Shown one piece after another: positions 34,779 to 43,932 of a stretch of DNA of 54,184 nucleotides (position 1 is the first letter of the stretch; each line of letters begins with the position of its first letter). This DNA is from Thermoguttaceae bacterium. Lineage in GTDB: Bacteria > Planctomycetota > Planctomycetia > Pirellulales > Thermoguttaceae. The stretch is taken from contig JAFQUP010000090.1 of NCBI GenBank assembly GCA_017408405.1, forward strand, positions 1 through 54,184, given 5' to 3'. A model generated the notes under the pieces. It saw only the letters and a program-made list of their open reading frames with translations. It did not search any database and was not told where the DNA came from. Position numbers and translations under genes: made by a program.

Positions 34779-34831
34779 AGAGAAAATCGACTGAGAAATA
34801 TGGCCCAATCAAACACTTGGGGGATTTGATC

Positions 34832-35461
34832 ATGATGGAAGTCACTTTAATCGTCAACTCCGGATCGCATAAAGGTCAGGAAATAGCCCTTAAAAAAGAA
34901 ATTTTTGAAATCGGCAAATCACCGCGCTGCCATTTGACACTTGGCGGAGATGGAGTGGGAAGGCATCACTGCGCCATTTTCAGGAAAGAAGGATATGCCG
35001 CCCTTAAACCGCTTGACCCGGCGGAAGTAACGACTATTAATGGAAAGAAGGTCGAGAAACCGCAAAAACTCCGTAATGGCGACATTCTCAAAATCGGTGC
35101 CATGGAGTTTGAGGTCCAGCTTACGGTTGGGGTAAGCGGTCAAAAACTTTCGAAGGTTCAATCGGTGAGTGAAGCGGCTGCCCGGGCCGCTGAAAAAAAG
35201 CAGATTAAAAAAACAAAAGAAGCCGCGGCAGGCGGATCGGCGGACGATGACCTTGACCTTTTCGCCATTTTTGGAGAAGAAGCTCCTACGGATGATGATC
35301 TTCCATCATTCATCACTAAAAAGCACAGTCTGAATGATGCCGTGTCGACTCAGGCACAGGAAGAGGAAGACGCGATGGCCAAGGAAAAGAAAATGCAGGA
35401 ATCAACCCGAAACGCCGCGGGAGATGCCATCAAAGCCATGCTCAACCAGGCCAGAAGATAA
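34832..35461 (+). CDS. FHA domain protein
   Basis: A 209-residue cytoplasmic protein. Residues 1-95 form a forkhead-associated domain that binds phosphothreonine: IGKSPRCHLTLGGDGVGRHHCAIF contains the G-K (usually G-R), Arg and the S/R-H core, and INGKKV the Asn. The rest is low complexity: Ala/Lys-rich, then acidic (DDDLDLFAIFGEE), ending in a helical NAAGDAIKAMLNQARR. I chose ATG at 34832 (MMEVTL) because it opens the beta-strand directly; a TTG 15 bases upstream is less likely. FHA proteins often work with Ser/Thr kinases; the only kinase-like gene here is a pseudokinase about 14 kb away. Confidence 0.88.
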   Translation: MMEVTLIVNSGSHKGQEIALKKEIFEIGKSPRCHLTLGGDGVGRHHCAIFRKEGYAALKPLDPAEVTTINGKKVEKPQKLRNGDILKIGAMEFEVQLTVGVSGQKLSKVQSVSEAAARAAEKKQIKKTKEAAAGGSADDDLDLFAIFGEEAPTDDDLPSFITKKHSLNDAVSTQAQEEEDAMAKEKKMQESTRNAAGDAIKAMLNQARR

Positions 35462-35495
35462 ACGGGATACGTGGATCGAATACGAAACGGCATCC

Positions 35496-35536
35496 TTGAC
35501 TTTACCTCGCTTTTTCCGTATTCGCTCTTTAGGAGG
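35496..35536 (+). promoter_or_regulatory. Candidate promoter and strong RBS of the 90-aa gene
   Basis: TTGACT (35496-35501), 17 bp, then a weak TATTCG (35519-35524). A full AGGAGG Shine-Dalgarno at 35531-35536 lies five bases before ATG at 35542 and fixes that start. Such strong RBSs are rare in this window. Confidence 0.5.
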
Positions 35537-35541
35537 TGTTC

Positions 35542-35814
35542 ATGAAACCGGATGAAACAAACGACAAAATCCACTCTCTTTTGGGCGTTGGATTGGATGC
35601 CAGCCCTGATGACGAGGTTCGACTGACGAAGGGACCAAATTTCGCTTTAGTAGGCGGCAAGGAAGAAACTCACGAAATGATGAAGGAAACCGTCTGCAAA
35701 GTGAATGAAAACCTGAACCGTCGCGGAAAGGAACTTCAAGAAACCTCAAGGCAGGAATTTCTTGATGTCTTTCATGAAGTCATGGAGTCCATGAATCATC
35801 GCTGGGATTCATAG
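35542..35814 (+). CDS. Small hypothetical protein (90 aa)
   Basis: A 90-residue soluble, charged protein (MKPDETNDKIHSLLGVGLD...). I recognise no family. The second half is helical and rich in Glu, Lys, Arg and Met (EETHEMMKETVCKVNENLNRRGKEL). A perfect AGGAGG sits just upstream, and the gene lies between the FHA and DUF1573 genes in the same orientation, with 80- and 57-nt gaps. It is probably real, given the RBS and conserved direction. Function unknown. Confidence 0.65.
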   Translation: MKPDETNDKIHSLLGVGLDASPDDEVRLTKGPNFALVGGKEETHEMMKETVCKVNENLNRRGKELQETSRQEFLDVFHEVMESMNHRWDS

Positions 35815-35871
35815 AGAGAAACGTCTGAAAGTACTTTTGGGAACCAATCAGGCGAAAACAGAGGAAAACGA

Positions 35872-36843
35872 ATGAATAAAATCCAAAAAACCGCTATTTT
35901 GGGACTTATGGTCCTCTCCGGATCCGCCGCGGGCTGGTTCATGGGCAATCACCAATACGCGAAATGGTTTCAGCAGTACGCTGTCATGGATGATTCACAG
36001 AACTTTAATCTTTTAGCGAATGTGCCTCTCGTCAAATATGAAAAGAAATTTGATTTTGGGATACTGTCCGGCGACATCGGCACGCTCGCGCATGAATTTC
36101 ACGTCACCAATACCGGACGCGGAACACTGCTCCTGAAAGCGCCGCAAATCGAAAATGATTCCGTTAAATGTTCGTTTTCAAAAATGGAAGCGGCTCCGGA
36201 CGAGACAATTAAAATTACGGTTTCATGCCTGCCGGATCCTGAAGAAGCCGATTTCATCCAAACCGTTTACGTGCCAACGAACGCGCCGACGGAGCCTGAG
36301 CTTGAGCTGACGCTCGTTGGTTCCGTTTACCCCGCCGTTTGGACGCAGGAAAAAAGCGTTGAGGTTGCCGGGGTACCAACCGTAAATACTTTCAAGACGT
36401 CAAACCGGATTTTCTCCATAAAAAAAGATTCAACGCTTGAAATTTCGGATCTGCGTGTTACGGATCCCCAATACGCTGATTTTTTCGAGTTTGAAACTTC
36501 CGAAATGTACTCGTACGATTTCACGGACGTTTCCCCCGTGCCAGAATCCGGTAAAATCGTCACGATTCAAATTAAACCTGGTCTGCCGAACAAAATTTTC
36601 ACCGTAACGGTGGAAGGAAAAACGAATCAGCCGGAAATGCCGACAGTTCAATTCAATATTGACTTTAAGGCACCTGGTTCGCATCCTGTTTTTGGTGAAA
36701 TCAATTCCGATTTTGTTCCCTACCTTCCGGAAAATTCCCCCGCCCAGGAAAATTCCCCCGCGCGGGAAAGCATTCCAGCCGAGTCGGAATCAGACCAAAA
36801 TATCCCGGAAAATATTAATCTGGAATCGGAAATTCAGCCGTAA
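35872..36843 (+). CDS. Membrane-anchored DUF1573-type protein
   Basis: A 323-residue protein with an N-terminal signal-anchor (about residues 8-25, ILGLMVLSGSAAGWFMG). A DUF1573-like immunoglobulin-fold domain follows (KKFDFGILSGDIGTLAHEFHVTNTGRG), and a second beta-rich repeat (about 170-270) may be a related fold. The C-terminus is Glu/Pro/Asn/Ser-rich (ENSPAQENSPARES). DUF1573 proteins are abundant in Planctomycetota and Bacteroidota, and most are uncharacterised; they are thought to be extracytoplasmic. It precedes the tetrahaem protein gene. Confidence 0.82.
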   Translation: MNKIQKTAILGLMVLSGSAAGWFMGNHQYAKWFQQYAVMDDSQNFNLLANVPLVKYEKKFDFGILSGDIGTLAHEFHVTNTGRGTLLLKAPQIENDSVKCSFSKMEAAPDETIKITVSCLPDPEEADFIQTVYVPTNAPTEPELELTLVGSVYPAVWTQEKSVEVAGVPTVNTFKTSNRIFSIKKDSTLEISDLRVTDPQYADFFEFETSEMYSYDFTDVSPVPESGKIVTIQIKPGLPNKIFTVTVEGKTNQPEMPTVQFNIDFKAPGSHPVFGEINSDFVPYLPENSPAQENSPARESIPAESESDQNIPENINLESEIQP

Positions 36844-36967
36844 ATTCATCTTAGAGTTTCGAGTGTTTTCGATTTTCCAGTTTCCATAAAATAGATTAAG
36901 CGTTTCGCGGAAATTAATGCTCGCGCGAAGTGTTTAAGTCTTCCAATTGATCATCCGATCCTAATCA

Positions 36968-36984
36968 GACTGAAGGATTCAGTC
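36968..36984 (+). other. Hairpin in the leader of the tetrahaem gene
   Basis: GACTGAA-GGA-TTCAGTC, a perfect 7-bp stem with a 3-nt loop, ending 27 nt before the ATG at 37012. It could affect translation or mRNA stability. Confidence 0.35.
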
Positions 36985-37011
36985 CTCCGTATCGGGAAAG
37001 CAGGAACTCCC

Positions 37012-38907
37012 ATGAAACATAAATTTTTAGCAATCTCCTTAAGTATTCTCACGGCAGTGACCTTGATTGCCGGAGGGATTTATGTCACTTTTTTTTCTTT
37101 TAATGATTCATCGCCGGGCAAGTCTTCTCTCCCGAAAATCAAAACGATTTTAGCCGCTGACAACTTCAGTGAAATATCGGAAACTCCGGATATTCCTCAA
37201 ATCGAGACGGCCCGAAGTCCCTTTGGCTCGCCGTCCCTTGAGCCAATTCAGCACGTCACGATGAAACCCGGTTCCAGTTCAGCGTCCGCGGTTTCGTCAT
37301 CGGAAAAATCTGATTCTGCCGCGCTCACTGCTTCAGCGTTTGACATTCCAGCCGCGGAACCTCAGGTACTGAACCGACAAATTGGTCTCAAAGCCGGCGC
37401 GGAACGGACCGCAACCGAAGCCAAACAGGAAAATTCCCGGAATTCCGAGGCAAATCGTCCTTCCCGCTATGGGATGGATCTCTCCAAACCTTTTGATCCT
37501 GTCAAAGAAAATGGCGATATTTTCGTCGGCTGGAAAAAGCCGGAGGTAACTTTGGTATTGACCGGGCGGCTGAACGGCTACATGGAGCCGTGCGGCTGTG
37601 CCGGAATGGAGCGAATGACCGGCGGTCTTTCGCGTCAATCCTCATTCTTCCAGTCTCTGAAGGAAAAAGGATGGAATCCGTTAATCCTTGATGTCGGCGG
37701 AATTAGCCCCGGAGTCACGAAGCAGGCGCAGCTTAAATTTCTCGCGACGGTTAATATGCTGCGCGAGATGGAGTACGACGCGATTACTCTTGGCACAATT
37801 GATTTAACTTTTCCATGCGCGGACATTTTGGCCGAAGTTTCCAATCCGGGCCATGCCGGCCAGCTTTTTACCAGTGCCAACGTTGGACTGTTCGAATTCG
37901 ACAATAAACTTCTTCCCCCGGCAAAGATCCTCAGCAGAAACGGGGTAAAAATCGGAGTTATTGGACTTTTGGGCGACAAGGAACGCGAGTCGGTCCGCAA
38001 TGATGAAGTCGTTTTCCGCTCCCCAAAGGTCGTTTTGGCCAAGCTCGTTCCTGAACTGAAAAAACAGTGTCAGTTTTTGATTCTTCTTTCTCACGCCACG
38101 ATTGAGGAATCCAAAGAATTTGCCAGGGAATTTCCGGATTTGGACATTATCGTTACGCCCGACGGTCCTCCGGTATCTCCCGCGGCGGCCGAAGTCATTC
38201 CCGAAACAGGTCAATATTTCATTACGATTGGCGAGAAAGGGATGAATGTCATTGTCCTCGGCCTCTATGATGACGACAAGCAGCCGCTTCTTTACCAAAG
38301 AGTACCGATGGATTCGCGTTTTCCATCGTCTCAAAAGATTCTTGATTTAATGGGCCTTTACCAGGAGCAGCTCCGGCTTGAGGGACTTGACGGCCTTGGA
38401 ATCCGCCCGCTCAACAATCCATTTTTGAAAACGAATGGACATTACGTCGGCTCGAAACGGTGCGAGTCATGTCACCAGGAATCTTTCAAGATTTGGAAAA
38501 AATCACGTCACGCGAAGGCCTGGAAATCGCTTGAAACTTCCAATCCGCCGAGAACCTTTGACCCGGAATGCATCGCGTGCCACGTCGTCGGGTGGAATGC
38601 CGAAGTCAAAATGCCCTTCAATTCCGGATTCATGAGCATGGAAGAATCTCCGAATCTGAATCATGTCGGCTGCGAATCCTGCCATGGTCCCGCTTCACTT
38701 CATATGTCGGCTGAAATTGGCAGTAATGAAAAACTTCAGCTGAAATATCGTGAGGCTCTTCGAATCAAAAAAGAAGATTCAAAAGCCATCTGCATTCAGT
38801 GTCACGATCTGGATAATAGTCCAAATTTCAATTTTGAACGTTACTATCCAGTCATTGAACATCATGAAAATTCGGATCTGGAAAGCGATGAGGATACGGA
38901 AGAATGA
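37012..38907 (+). CDS. Tetrahaem c-type cytochrome fused to a degenerate metallophosphatase-like domain
   Basis: A 631-residue protein with an N-terminal membrane anchor (about 5-29), a Ser/Pro-rich linker, a domain of about 280 residues resembling 5'-nucleotidase/calcineurin phosphatases (LTGRLNGYMEPCGC, TGGLSRQSS, ILDVGGI), and a cytochrome c554-like C-terminus. Four CxxCH motifs lie at 484, 520, 554 and 594 (CESCH, CIACH, CESCH, CIQCH). The usual metal ligands of the phosphatase (D-x-H, GNHE, GHxH) are not visible, so hydrolysis is unlikely. It probably transfers electrons at the outer face of the membrane. The next gene, galE, is unrelated. Confidence 0.85.
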   Translation: MKHKFLAISLSILTAVTLIAGGIYVTFFSFNDSSPGKSSLPKIKTILAADNFSEISETPDIPQIETARSPFGSPSLEPIQHVTMKPGSSSASAVSSSEKSDSAALTASAFDIPAAEPQVLNRQIGLKAGAERTATEAKQENSRNSEANRPSRYGMDLSKPFDPVKENGDIFVGWKKPEVTLVLTGRLNGYMEPCGCAGMERMTGGLSRQSSFFQSLKEKGWNPLILDVGGISPGVTKQAQLKFLATVNMLREMEYDAITLGTIDLTFPCADILAEVSNPGHAGQLFTSANVGLFEFDNKLLPPAKILSRNGVKIGVIGLLGDKERESVRNDEVVFRSPKVVLAKLVPELKKQCQFLILLSHATIEESKEFAREFPDLDIIVTPDGPPVSPAAAEVIPETGQYFITIGEKGMNVIVLGLYDDDKQPLLYQRVPMDSRFPSSQKILDLMGLYQEQLRLEGLDGLGIRPLNNPFLKTNGHYVGSKRCESCHQESFKIWKKSRHAKAWKSLETSNPPRTFDPECIACHVVGWNAEVKMPFNSGFMSMEESPNLNHVGCESCHGPASLHMSAEIGSNEKLQLKYREALRIKKEDSKAICIQCHDLDNSPNFNFERYYPVIEHHENSDLESDEDTEE

Positions 38908-38939
38908 CGGTGTTCCAAAACGTTTTCCATTAACGGAAA

Positions 38940-38988
38940 GGAACGGTTTCAGACCAGTTTTTACGGAGAACGCGAACCGTTTCTTTTT
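38940..38988 (+). terminator. Terminator after the tetrahaem gene
   Basis: GGAACGGTT (38940-38948) pairs with AACCGTTTC (38975-38983), including one G-U pair, and TTTTT follows. Distance to the stop is 33 nt. Confidence 0.6.
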
Positions 38989-39046
38989 GATTTCCATACG
39001 GATTTTTGAATTAAATTTTGATTGAAGTTTCGTTAAGTAAATTCCT

Positions 39047-39062
39047 GACTGCGCAAGCAGTC
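39047..39062 (+). other. GNRA-capped hairpin in the galE leader
   Basis: GACTGC-GCAA-GCAGTC: a perfect 6-bp stem with a GCAA (GNRA) tetraloop, 44 nt before the galE start. It may stabilise the mRNA or tune translation. Confidence 0.35.
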
Positions 39063-39105
39063 AACTCCAACATTACTTTTCCTTTTTTGATTCAGGAGAA
39101 CAAAA

Positions 39106-40089
39106 ATGAAAATTCTCGTCACTGGCGGTGCCGGGTACATCGGAAGCGTCACGGTCGAAAAACTCATTGAAGCAGGATATGACGTGGTCGTTTTCGACAA
39201 TCTCTATCAGGGACATCGTGACGCGGTTCACCCCCAAGCGGAATTTGTGCTTGGCGATTTGGCCCGAATTGACGAAATTAAAGCCGCGTTTGAAACGCAC
39301 AAACCGGATGCCGTAATGCATTTTGCCGCCTACTCACTCGTTGGTGAATCGGTTGAAAATCCTTTCAAGTATATGGGGGAAAACGTCTCAAACGCAGCGA
39401 ATCTTCTTTCCGCGATGCTTGAGGCCGGGATAAATAAATTCATTTTATCCAGTACCGCGAATCTTTTCGACGATCCTGAATCGATGCCTATTACGGAAAA
39501 AGAGCGGATCGTTCCCGGCAGTCCCTACGGTGAATCAAAAGCGATTATTGAACGTTACCTTTACTGGCTGGACCGTGTCAAGGATTTCCGCTACGTCGCG
39601 CTTCGCTATTTCAACGCGGCCGGCGCGAGTGAAGAACGCGGTGAGGATCATCATCCTGAATGCCATCTGATTCCGCTTGTTCTTCAAGTCGCGCAAGGGA
39701 AACGGGAAAAGATTTTCATTTTTGGCGACGATTACGACACGCCCGACGGCACGTGCATTCGCGACTACATTCATATCGCGGACCTTGCGCAAGCACACAT
39801 TCTGGCTCTTGAAAAGCTTTTGAACGGCGGTGAAAGCTGCCGGTACAATTTGGGAAATGGGCAAGGATACTCCGTCAAGCAGGTGATTGAAACGGCTCGT
39901 GAAATTACGGGACACCCAATTCCCGCTGAAGTGACGCCGCGCAGGGCGGGAGATCCGGCGGTTCTGATTGCCGGCAGTGAAACGATCAGAAAAGAACTCG
40001 GATGGAATCCGCAGTATCCGGATCTGAAATCAATTATTCAAAGCGCCTGGAATTGGCATGTCAAAAATCCAAACGGTTACGAAAAGTAA
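39106..40089 (+). CDS. galE: UDP-glucose 4-epimerase
   Basis: GalE interconverts UDP-glucose and UDP-galactose with tightly bound NAD+. The 327 residues match the family. Seen: the NAD motif GGAGYIGS (7-14), the catalytic Y-x3-K as Tyr141 and Lys145 in SPYGESK, SST at 115-117, [10 protein letters not shown] and [15 protein letters not shown]. The segment normally SSxAVYG reads SSTANLFDD here, so the tyrosine/glycine pair is replaced; a small divergence that may shift specificity toward other UDP-sugars. It is preceded by a hairpin leader. Confidence 0.92.
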   Translation: MKILVTGGAGYIGSVTVEKLIEAGYDVVVFDNLYQGHRDAVHPQAEFVLGDLARIDEIKAAFETHKPDAVMHFAAYSLVGESVENPFKYMGENVSNAANLLSAMLEAGINKFILSSTANLFDDPESMPITEKERIVPGSPYGESKAIIERYLYWLDRVKDFRYVALRYFNAAGASEERGEDHHPECHLIPLVLQVAQGKREKIFIFGDDYDTPDGTCIRDYIHIADLAQAHILALEKLLNGGESCRYNLGNGQGYSVKQVIETAREITGHPIPAEVTPRRAGDPAVLIAGSETIRKELGWNPQYPDLKSIIQSAWNWHVKNPNGYEK

Positions 40090-40185
40090 CCCTCCAACTG
40101 ACCGCCTGGTTTTCCAAAATCCAAAGGGAATGCCAGGCATTTTCCATTTCTTGTTTTTTCCACCCCAAAATCAGGAGAAATTTCC

Positions 40186-40602
40186 ATGGGAAGTAATCTC
40201 GCGCGGATTTCGATTACGCTGGAAGAAAATGTTTTGGAGCAATTCGACGCGCAAATTCGCCAGCAGGGATTTCCAACCCGGTCTGAAGCCGTAAAGCAGT
40301 TAATCAAAGCCTCGCTGATTAAGCAGGAATGGCAGGATGGAGAGGTCGTGGCGGGTGTCATTACGCTCGTTTACGATCACCACAAATCACGAATGCTGGA
40401 TGAAATCATTGGACGTCAGCACGATTACGGCGCGATGGTTCTCTGTTCGCAGCACGCGCATTTGGATCACCACAACTGCATGGAAAATATTATTGTCAAA
40501 GGTCCTGTCGAAGAAGTGAAAAAACTTTTTCATGGCTTGGAGACAATTAAGGGCATCAAGCACTGCTCATTAACGATGACGACCGCTGGAAAGCATTTTT
40601 AG
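40186..40602 (+). CDS. nikR: Nickel-responsive regulator NikR
   Basis: A 138-residue transcriptional repressor/activator. The N-terminus is a ribbon-helix-helix DNA-binding domain (LARISITLEENVLEQFDAQI), and the C-terminal ACT-like domain binds nickel. The ligands His79, His90, His92 and Cys98 are all present, with exactly the spacing of E. coli NikR (11, 2, 6). An AGGAG Shine-Dalgarno precedes ATG. Immediately downstream, a 7-N11-7 inverted repeat over the start of the DUF1559 transcript could be its operator, implying control of the following importer. Confidence 0.93.
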   Translation: MGSNLARISITLEENVLEQFDAQIRQQGFPTRSEAVKQLIKASLIKQEWQDGEVVAGVITLVYDHHKSRMLDEIIGRQHDYGAMVLCSQHAHLDHHNCMENIIVKGPVEEVKKLFHGLETIKGIKHCSLTMTTAGKHF

Positions 40603-40622
40603 AAAAAATTTCTCTTTGCCTC

Positions 40623-40650
40623 TTGACAAACACTTTTTTTGTGATAAAAT
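40623..40650 (+). promoter_or_regulatory. Promoter of the DUF1559-ABC transport unit
   Basis: TTGACA (40623-40628), a 16-bp spacer and TAAAAT (40645-40650), just after the nikR stop. Confidence 0.8.
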
Positions 40651-40652
40651 GG

Positions 40653-40677
40653 TATTACGTTTAAGAAATTCGTAATA
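40653..40677. promoter_or_regulatory. Candidate NikR operator
   Basis: TATTACG-N11-CGTAATA, a perfect 7-N11-7 inverted repeat directly after the -10 box and covering the predicted transcription start. The 7-N11-7 geometry equals that of the H. pylori NikR consensus TATWATT-N11-AATWATA. A second GTAATATC copy lies at 40684-40691. It sits 50 nt after the nikR gene. Confidence 0.5.
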
Positions 40678-40702
40678 TCGGAGTAATATCAAAATAAAAT
40701 CC

Positions 40703-41812
40703 ATGCGCGTTTCACCACCCGCCCAAATTCAATCCAGAAGCAGTGTTTTCTTTCCCTGCCAATCTGAAAAAATCTTAACCGCAGGAAAATCTCGCGGTTT
40801 TACCCTGGTTGAACTTCTTGTTACGATCGCCATCATCGGCATGTTGGTCGGGCTGCTTCTTCCGGCAGTTCAGCAGGCTCGTGAATCCGCGCGAAAAATG
40901 CTTTGTTCGAATAATATGCGCCAGACGGGATTGGCCATTCTCAATTATGAAAGTCAGATGAAGTATTTCCCGGGCATGGGGTCATCCCAAAAAGAAATGT
41001 GCGGATTTTCTGTCCAAGCGAAGATTCTTCCATTTATGGAGCAGGAGGGAGTCAATCATCTGATTGATTACTCGCAGCCGCCATTAAGCGGGAGTAAAGG
41101 CAACATGAAGCTGAATCCGGTTCAGGAAAACGCGGCTTCAGTACGAATATCCTCTTATCTTTGTCCAAGTGACGGAGAAAATCCGGTTTTTACGGAATAT
41201 CAGCTGACGGGCGCGGGAAGCGGCGCAACGCTTAACGGGACAAATTTTATGGTTGTCGTTGGTTCCGGAAAGGGAACTTCATACGATATGCGATTTCCGA
41301 CGGACGCACTTTTTTACTGTGAATCAAAAGTCACTTTTGGAATGATTACGGATGGTGCTGGAAATACTCTGATGCTGGTTGAGTCTCTTTTGGGAAACCA
41401 CCAGGATTCCAGCGAAAATCCGACAGTTGGGCGACAAGTCGGAACGCACTCATCTCTGACAGGAAACAGTCAGAAACCTGGTTTTAGCGGCGTTTCTGAT
41501 CCATCAGCAAGTCAGCTGCGCTCATTTGGTGAAGACGCGGGTAAATTTCAGGGGAATCGCGGAGCGAGCTGGATCCTGGGCCGTTCGCTTTTCACCGGCG
41601 CGATTACGGCAATGCCGCCAAATCCCCAATTCCCGGACAGTACCGGTTCCAGCTCCCAGCAGATGGGTTTTTATTTTGCCCGAAGTGCTCATGCCGGCGG
41701 CGCGAACGGAATGACCGCAGATGGTGCCTGCCGTTTTTTTTCCGATGGGATGGAAAGATCTCTGTTTATGGCGATGGGAAGCCGAAATGGAAACGAAGCG
41801 TTGGATGAATGA
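40703..41812 (+). CDS. DUF1559 protein with type IV pilin-like N-terminus
   Basis: A 369-residue pseudopilin-like protein of a family hugely expanded in Planctomycetota. The prepilin signal RGFTLVELLVTIAIIG has the expected cleavage between Gly32 and Phe33; LLLPAVQQARESARKMLCSNNMRQ continues the family helix. The C-terminus has the H-x9-DG motif at His330 (HAGGANGMTADG). Members are thought to assemble at the cell surface; functions are largely unknown. It lies between nikR and the ABC importer genes (34-nt gap), with a nickel-type operator at its promoter, so a metal-uptake link is inferred. Confidence 0.88.
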   Translation: MRVSPPAQIQSRSSVFFPCQSEKILTAGKSRGFTLVELLVTIAIIGMLVGLLLPAVQQARESARKMLCSNNMRQTGLAILNYESQMKYFPGMGSSQKEMCGFSVQAKILPFMEQEGVNHLIDYSQPPLSGSKGNMKLNPVQENAASVRISSYLCPSDGENPVFTEYQLTGAGSGATLNGTNFMVVVGSGKGTSYDMRFPTDALFYCESKVTFGMITDGAGNTLMLVESLLGNHQDSSENPTVGRQVGTHSSLTGNSQKPGFSGVSDPSASQLRSFGEDAGKFQGNRGASWILGRSLFTGAITAMPPNPQFPDSTGSSSQQMGFYFARSAHAGGANGMTADGACRFFSDGMERSLFMAMGSRNGNEALDE

Positions 41813-41845
41813 GAATACCTTCCGAAAGAAAGAATCATTTGAAAT

Positions 41846-42955
41846 ATGAAAACATCACGAACTTTTTCCATCGTTTTCTGCTTTTTTTTCATGGGAGTAC
41901 TCACCTTTAGCGCTTGCGGAACCTCCAAAAAGCACACTCTTCACGATGTGCCTCCCCACGCTCCGTCAGTTCCTCGAAAAATTCTCTGCGATGGGGCTGG
42001 AGCTGTCCGATTGATCGTTTATCTTGGCTGCGCGGACCGAATTACGGGTGTGGAACAAATCGAAATTGACCATTCCCAACGGGTACCGTACCGAATTGCG
42101 GTGCCTGTTTTACGCGAACTTCCTGTTACTGGAGAAAGCCACGGCAGACTAAATATCGAGGCAATTCTTTCCTTAAAGGAAAAACCCGAACAGATTTTCC
42201 GCTCGAAAAATACGAATTCCGGTATTGATTCCGAAACACTTCAAAGCCGAACCGGACTTCCGGTTACTGATTTTCAGTATGGCGATCTTGGTAAAAACCG
42301 CGAAACTCTTTTCGATTCACTTCGTCTTTTAGGAAAAGAACTTGGAGTTCCTGAGCGTGCCGAAGAAGTGATTGCCTTTATTGAGAAAAATATTCAGGAG
42401 ATTCACTCACGATGCCCCAATCTTCCGGAGGACAAAATTCCCTCGGTTTTTCTTGGCGGCCTCTCTTTCCGCGGAACTCATGGATTCGCCTCAACTTCCT
42501 CACTTTACGAACCGTTCGAATGGGCCAAAGCCCGAAATTCCGTCTCCTCTGAAAACTCAATGCCTGGCGAGCAGATGATGGTTACTCGTGAGCAGATTCT
42601 CGCGTGGAATCCGGACTTCCTTTTTCTTGATTTAGCCACGGCAGATGTTCAGGGTGTGAATGGAATTGAGGAACTGCGGACGGATCCAATCTATCGCGAG
42701 TTAAAAGCCGTGAAAAATGGAAACGTTTTCGCGCTTTATCCGAATTCATCGTACCAGGCGAATTTTGAGGCGCGCCTGATCAATGCCTGGTTCATCGCGA
42801 AAACGCTTTACCCGAAAGAATTCGCCGATGTCGAAATTAATTCCAAAGCCCGTGAGATCTTTCAATTCATGACAGGCGTTTCCGTCCTGGATTCCGCTTC
42901 GGAATTTTTACGCGAACAGGCATTTCAACCCATTCAATTGGAGACGCGCCCGTGA
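41846..42955 (+). CDS. ABC transporter substrate-binding lipoprotein (Fe/B12-type, TroA-like)
   Basis: A 369-residue periplasmic-binding lipoprotein with lipobox FSAC and Cys24. It has the Fe/B12-type PBP fold: RLIVYLGCADRITGVEQ early, then LNIEAILSLKEKPEQIF and YGDLGKNRETLFDSLRLLGKELG; the second lobe has FLGGLSFRGTHGFASTSSLYEPF and LAWNPDFLFLDLATAD. This second lobe resembles metal-chelate binding proteins found next to FmdE genes. Substrate is likely a metal or metal chelate, possibly nickel given the NikR gene upstream. Overlaps the permease by 4 nt (GTGA). Confidence 0.86.
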   Translation: MKTSRTFSIVFCFFFMGVLTFSACGTSKKHTLHDVPPHAPSVPRKILCDGAGAVRLIVYLGCADRITGVEQIEIDHSQRVPYRIAVPVLRELPVTGESHGRLNIEAILSLKEKPEQIFRSKNTNSGIDSETLQSRTGLPVTDFQYGDLGKNRETLFDSLRLLGKELGVPERAEEVIAFIEKNIQEIHSRCPNLPEDKIPSVFLGGLSFRGTHGFASTSSLYEPFEWAKARNSVSSENSMPGEQMMVTREQILAWNPDFLFLDLATADVQGVNGIEELRTDPIYRELKAVKNGNVFALYPNSSYQANFEARLINAWFIAKTLYPKEFADVEINSKAREIFQFMTGVSVLDSASEFLREQAFQPIQLETRP

Positions 42956-43932
42956 TTTCCCGTTTTTTATGGATACTGACTGCCGCGCTGCTTTTGCCTG
43001 TGGTTTTTCTCGTCTGCGTTTCACTTGGAGCCGTGGAAATTTCTTTTTTTGACTTAAATCACACGGCCAAAACGATTCTGCTTCACTCGCGAATTCCTCA
43101 GGCTTTGACGGCCATTTTAGCCGGAGCCGGTTTAGCCGTAACGGGAACCTCGATGCAGGCTGTTCTTCGAAATCCTTTAAGTTCTCCATTCACACTTGGC
43201 GTTTCAAGTGCCGCCGCGTTTGGAGCCGCGCTGACTGTCATCTGCGGCGGCGCGGGAACTCAAAGTATTCACGTTACGATTGGGGCTTTCATCAGTTCAT
43301 TGGCTGCGGTCCTGCTCATTCTCATTCTCTCCGCCAAACGCTCAATGCGCCCGGAAACAATTATTCTTGTCGGAGTTGCCCTAAGTGCTTTTTACTCCGC
43401 AGGAATTATGCTTTTGCAGTACGTCGCGGATGAGCAGCAGCTCGCCTCAATCGTTTATTGGTCATTTGGCGACACGCAGCGGGGAACATGGCCAACGATT
43501 GCCGCTCTCTCTTTTCTTGTTCCAGGAATCGGAATCTGGTTCATGCTCCAAAGCTGGAAATTTAACGCTCTTTCGCTTGGTGAGGAAACCGCGTTAAGTT
43601 TGGGAGTCCGCGCGAAACGTACCCGATTGACGGTAATGGTTCTCGGATCGCTATTGACCGCCGGCTTAACGGCGTCACTGGGAATCATTGGATTCATCGG
43701 ACTGGTCGTTCCGCATTTTTGCCGTTTAATTGTCGGGGATGACTACCGATTTGTTCTGCCAATGTCTTTTTTTGCGGGTGCTCTTCTCCTGCTTATCTCA
43801 GATACGGCAGCCAGGATGGTACTCGCTCCGCGATTAATGCCTGTCGCGATTTTGACCGCATTCATTGGCGCTCCTGTTTTTCTTCTCATGCTCATTCAAC
43901 TCGCGAACCGGAAAGGAGGGATTGGGGAATGA
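42952..43932 (+). CDS. FecCD-family ABC transporter permease
   Basis: A 326-residue inner-membrane permease of the Fe-siderophore/B12 (BtuC-like) family. The GTG start overlaps the binding protein's stop. Family signatures are HSRIPQALTAILAGAGLAVTGTSMQAVLRNPLSSPFTLGVSSAA, LGEETALSLGV (the loop that contacts the ATPase) and GIIGFIGLVVPHFCRLIVGDDYR. About nine to ten helices are visible. It overlaps the ATPase gene by 4 nt (ATGA), so the three subunits are translationally coupled. Confidence 0.93.
   Translation: MISRFLWILTAALLLPVVFLVCVSLGAVEISFFDLNHTAKTILLHSRIPQALTAILAGAGLAVTGTSMQAVLRNPLSSPFTLGVSSAAAFGAALTVICGGAGTQSIHVTIGAFISSLAAVLLILILSAKRSMRPETIILVGVALSAFYSAGIMLLQYVADEQQLASIVYWSFGDTQRGTWPTIAALSFLVPGIGIWFMLQSWKFNALSLGEETALSLGVRAKRTRLTVMVLGSLLTAGLTASLGIIGFIGLVVPHFCRLIVGDDYRFVLPMSFFAGALLLLISDTAARMVLAPRLMPVAILTAFIGAPVFLLMLIQLANRKGGIGE

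Noticed and set aside
40100..40145. GCCTGG/CCAGGC stem after galE as terminator
   Set aside because: Only 6 bp with a loop of over 20 nt and no immediate T run; too weak to call.
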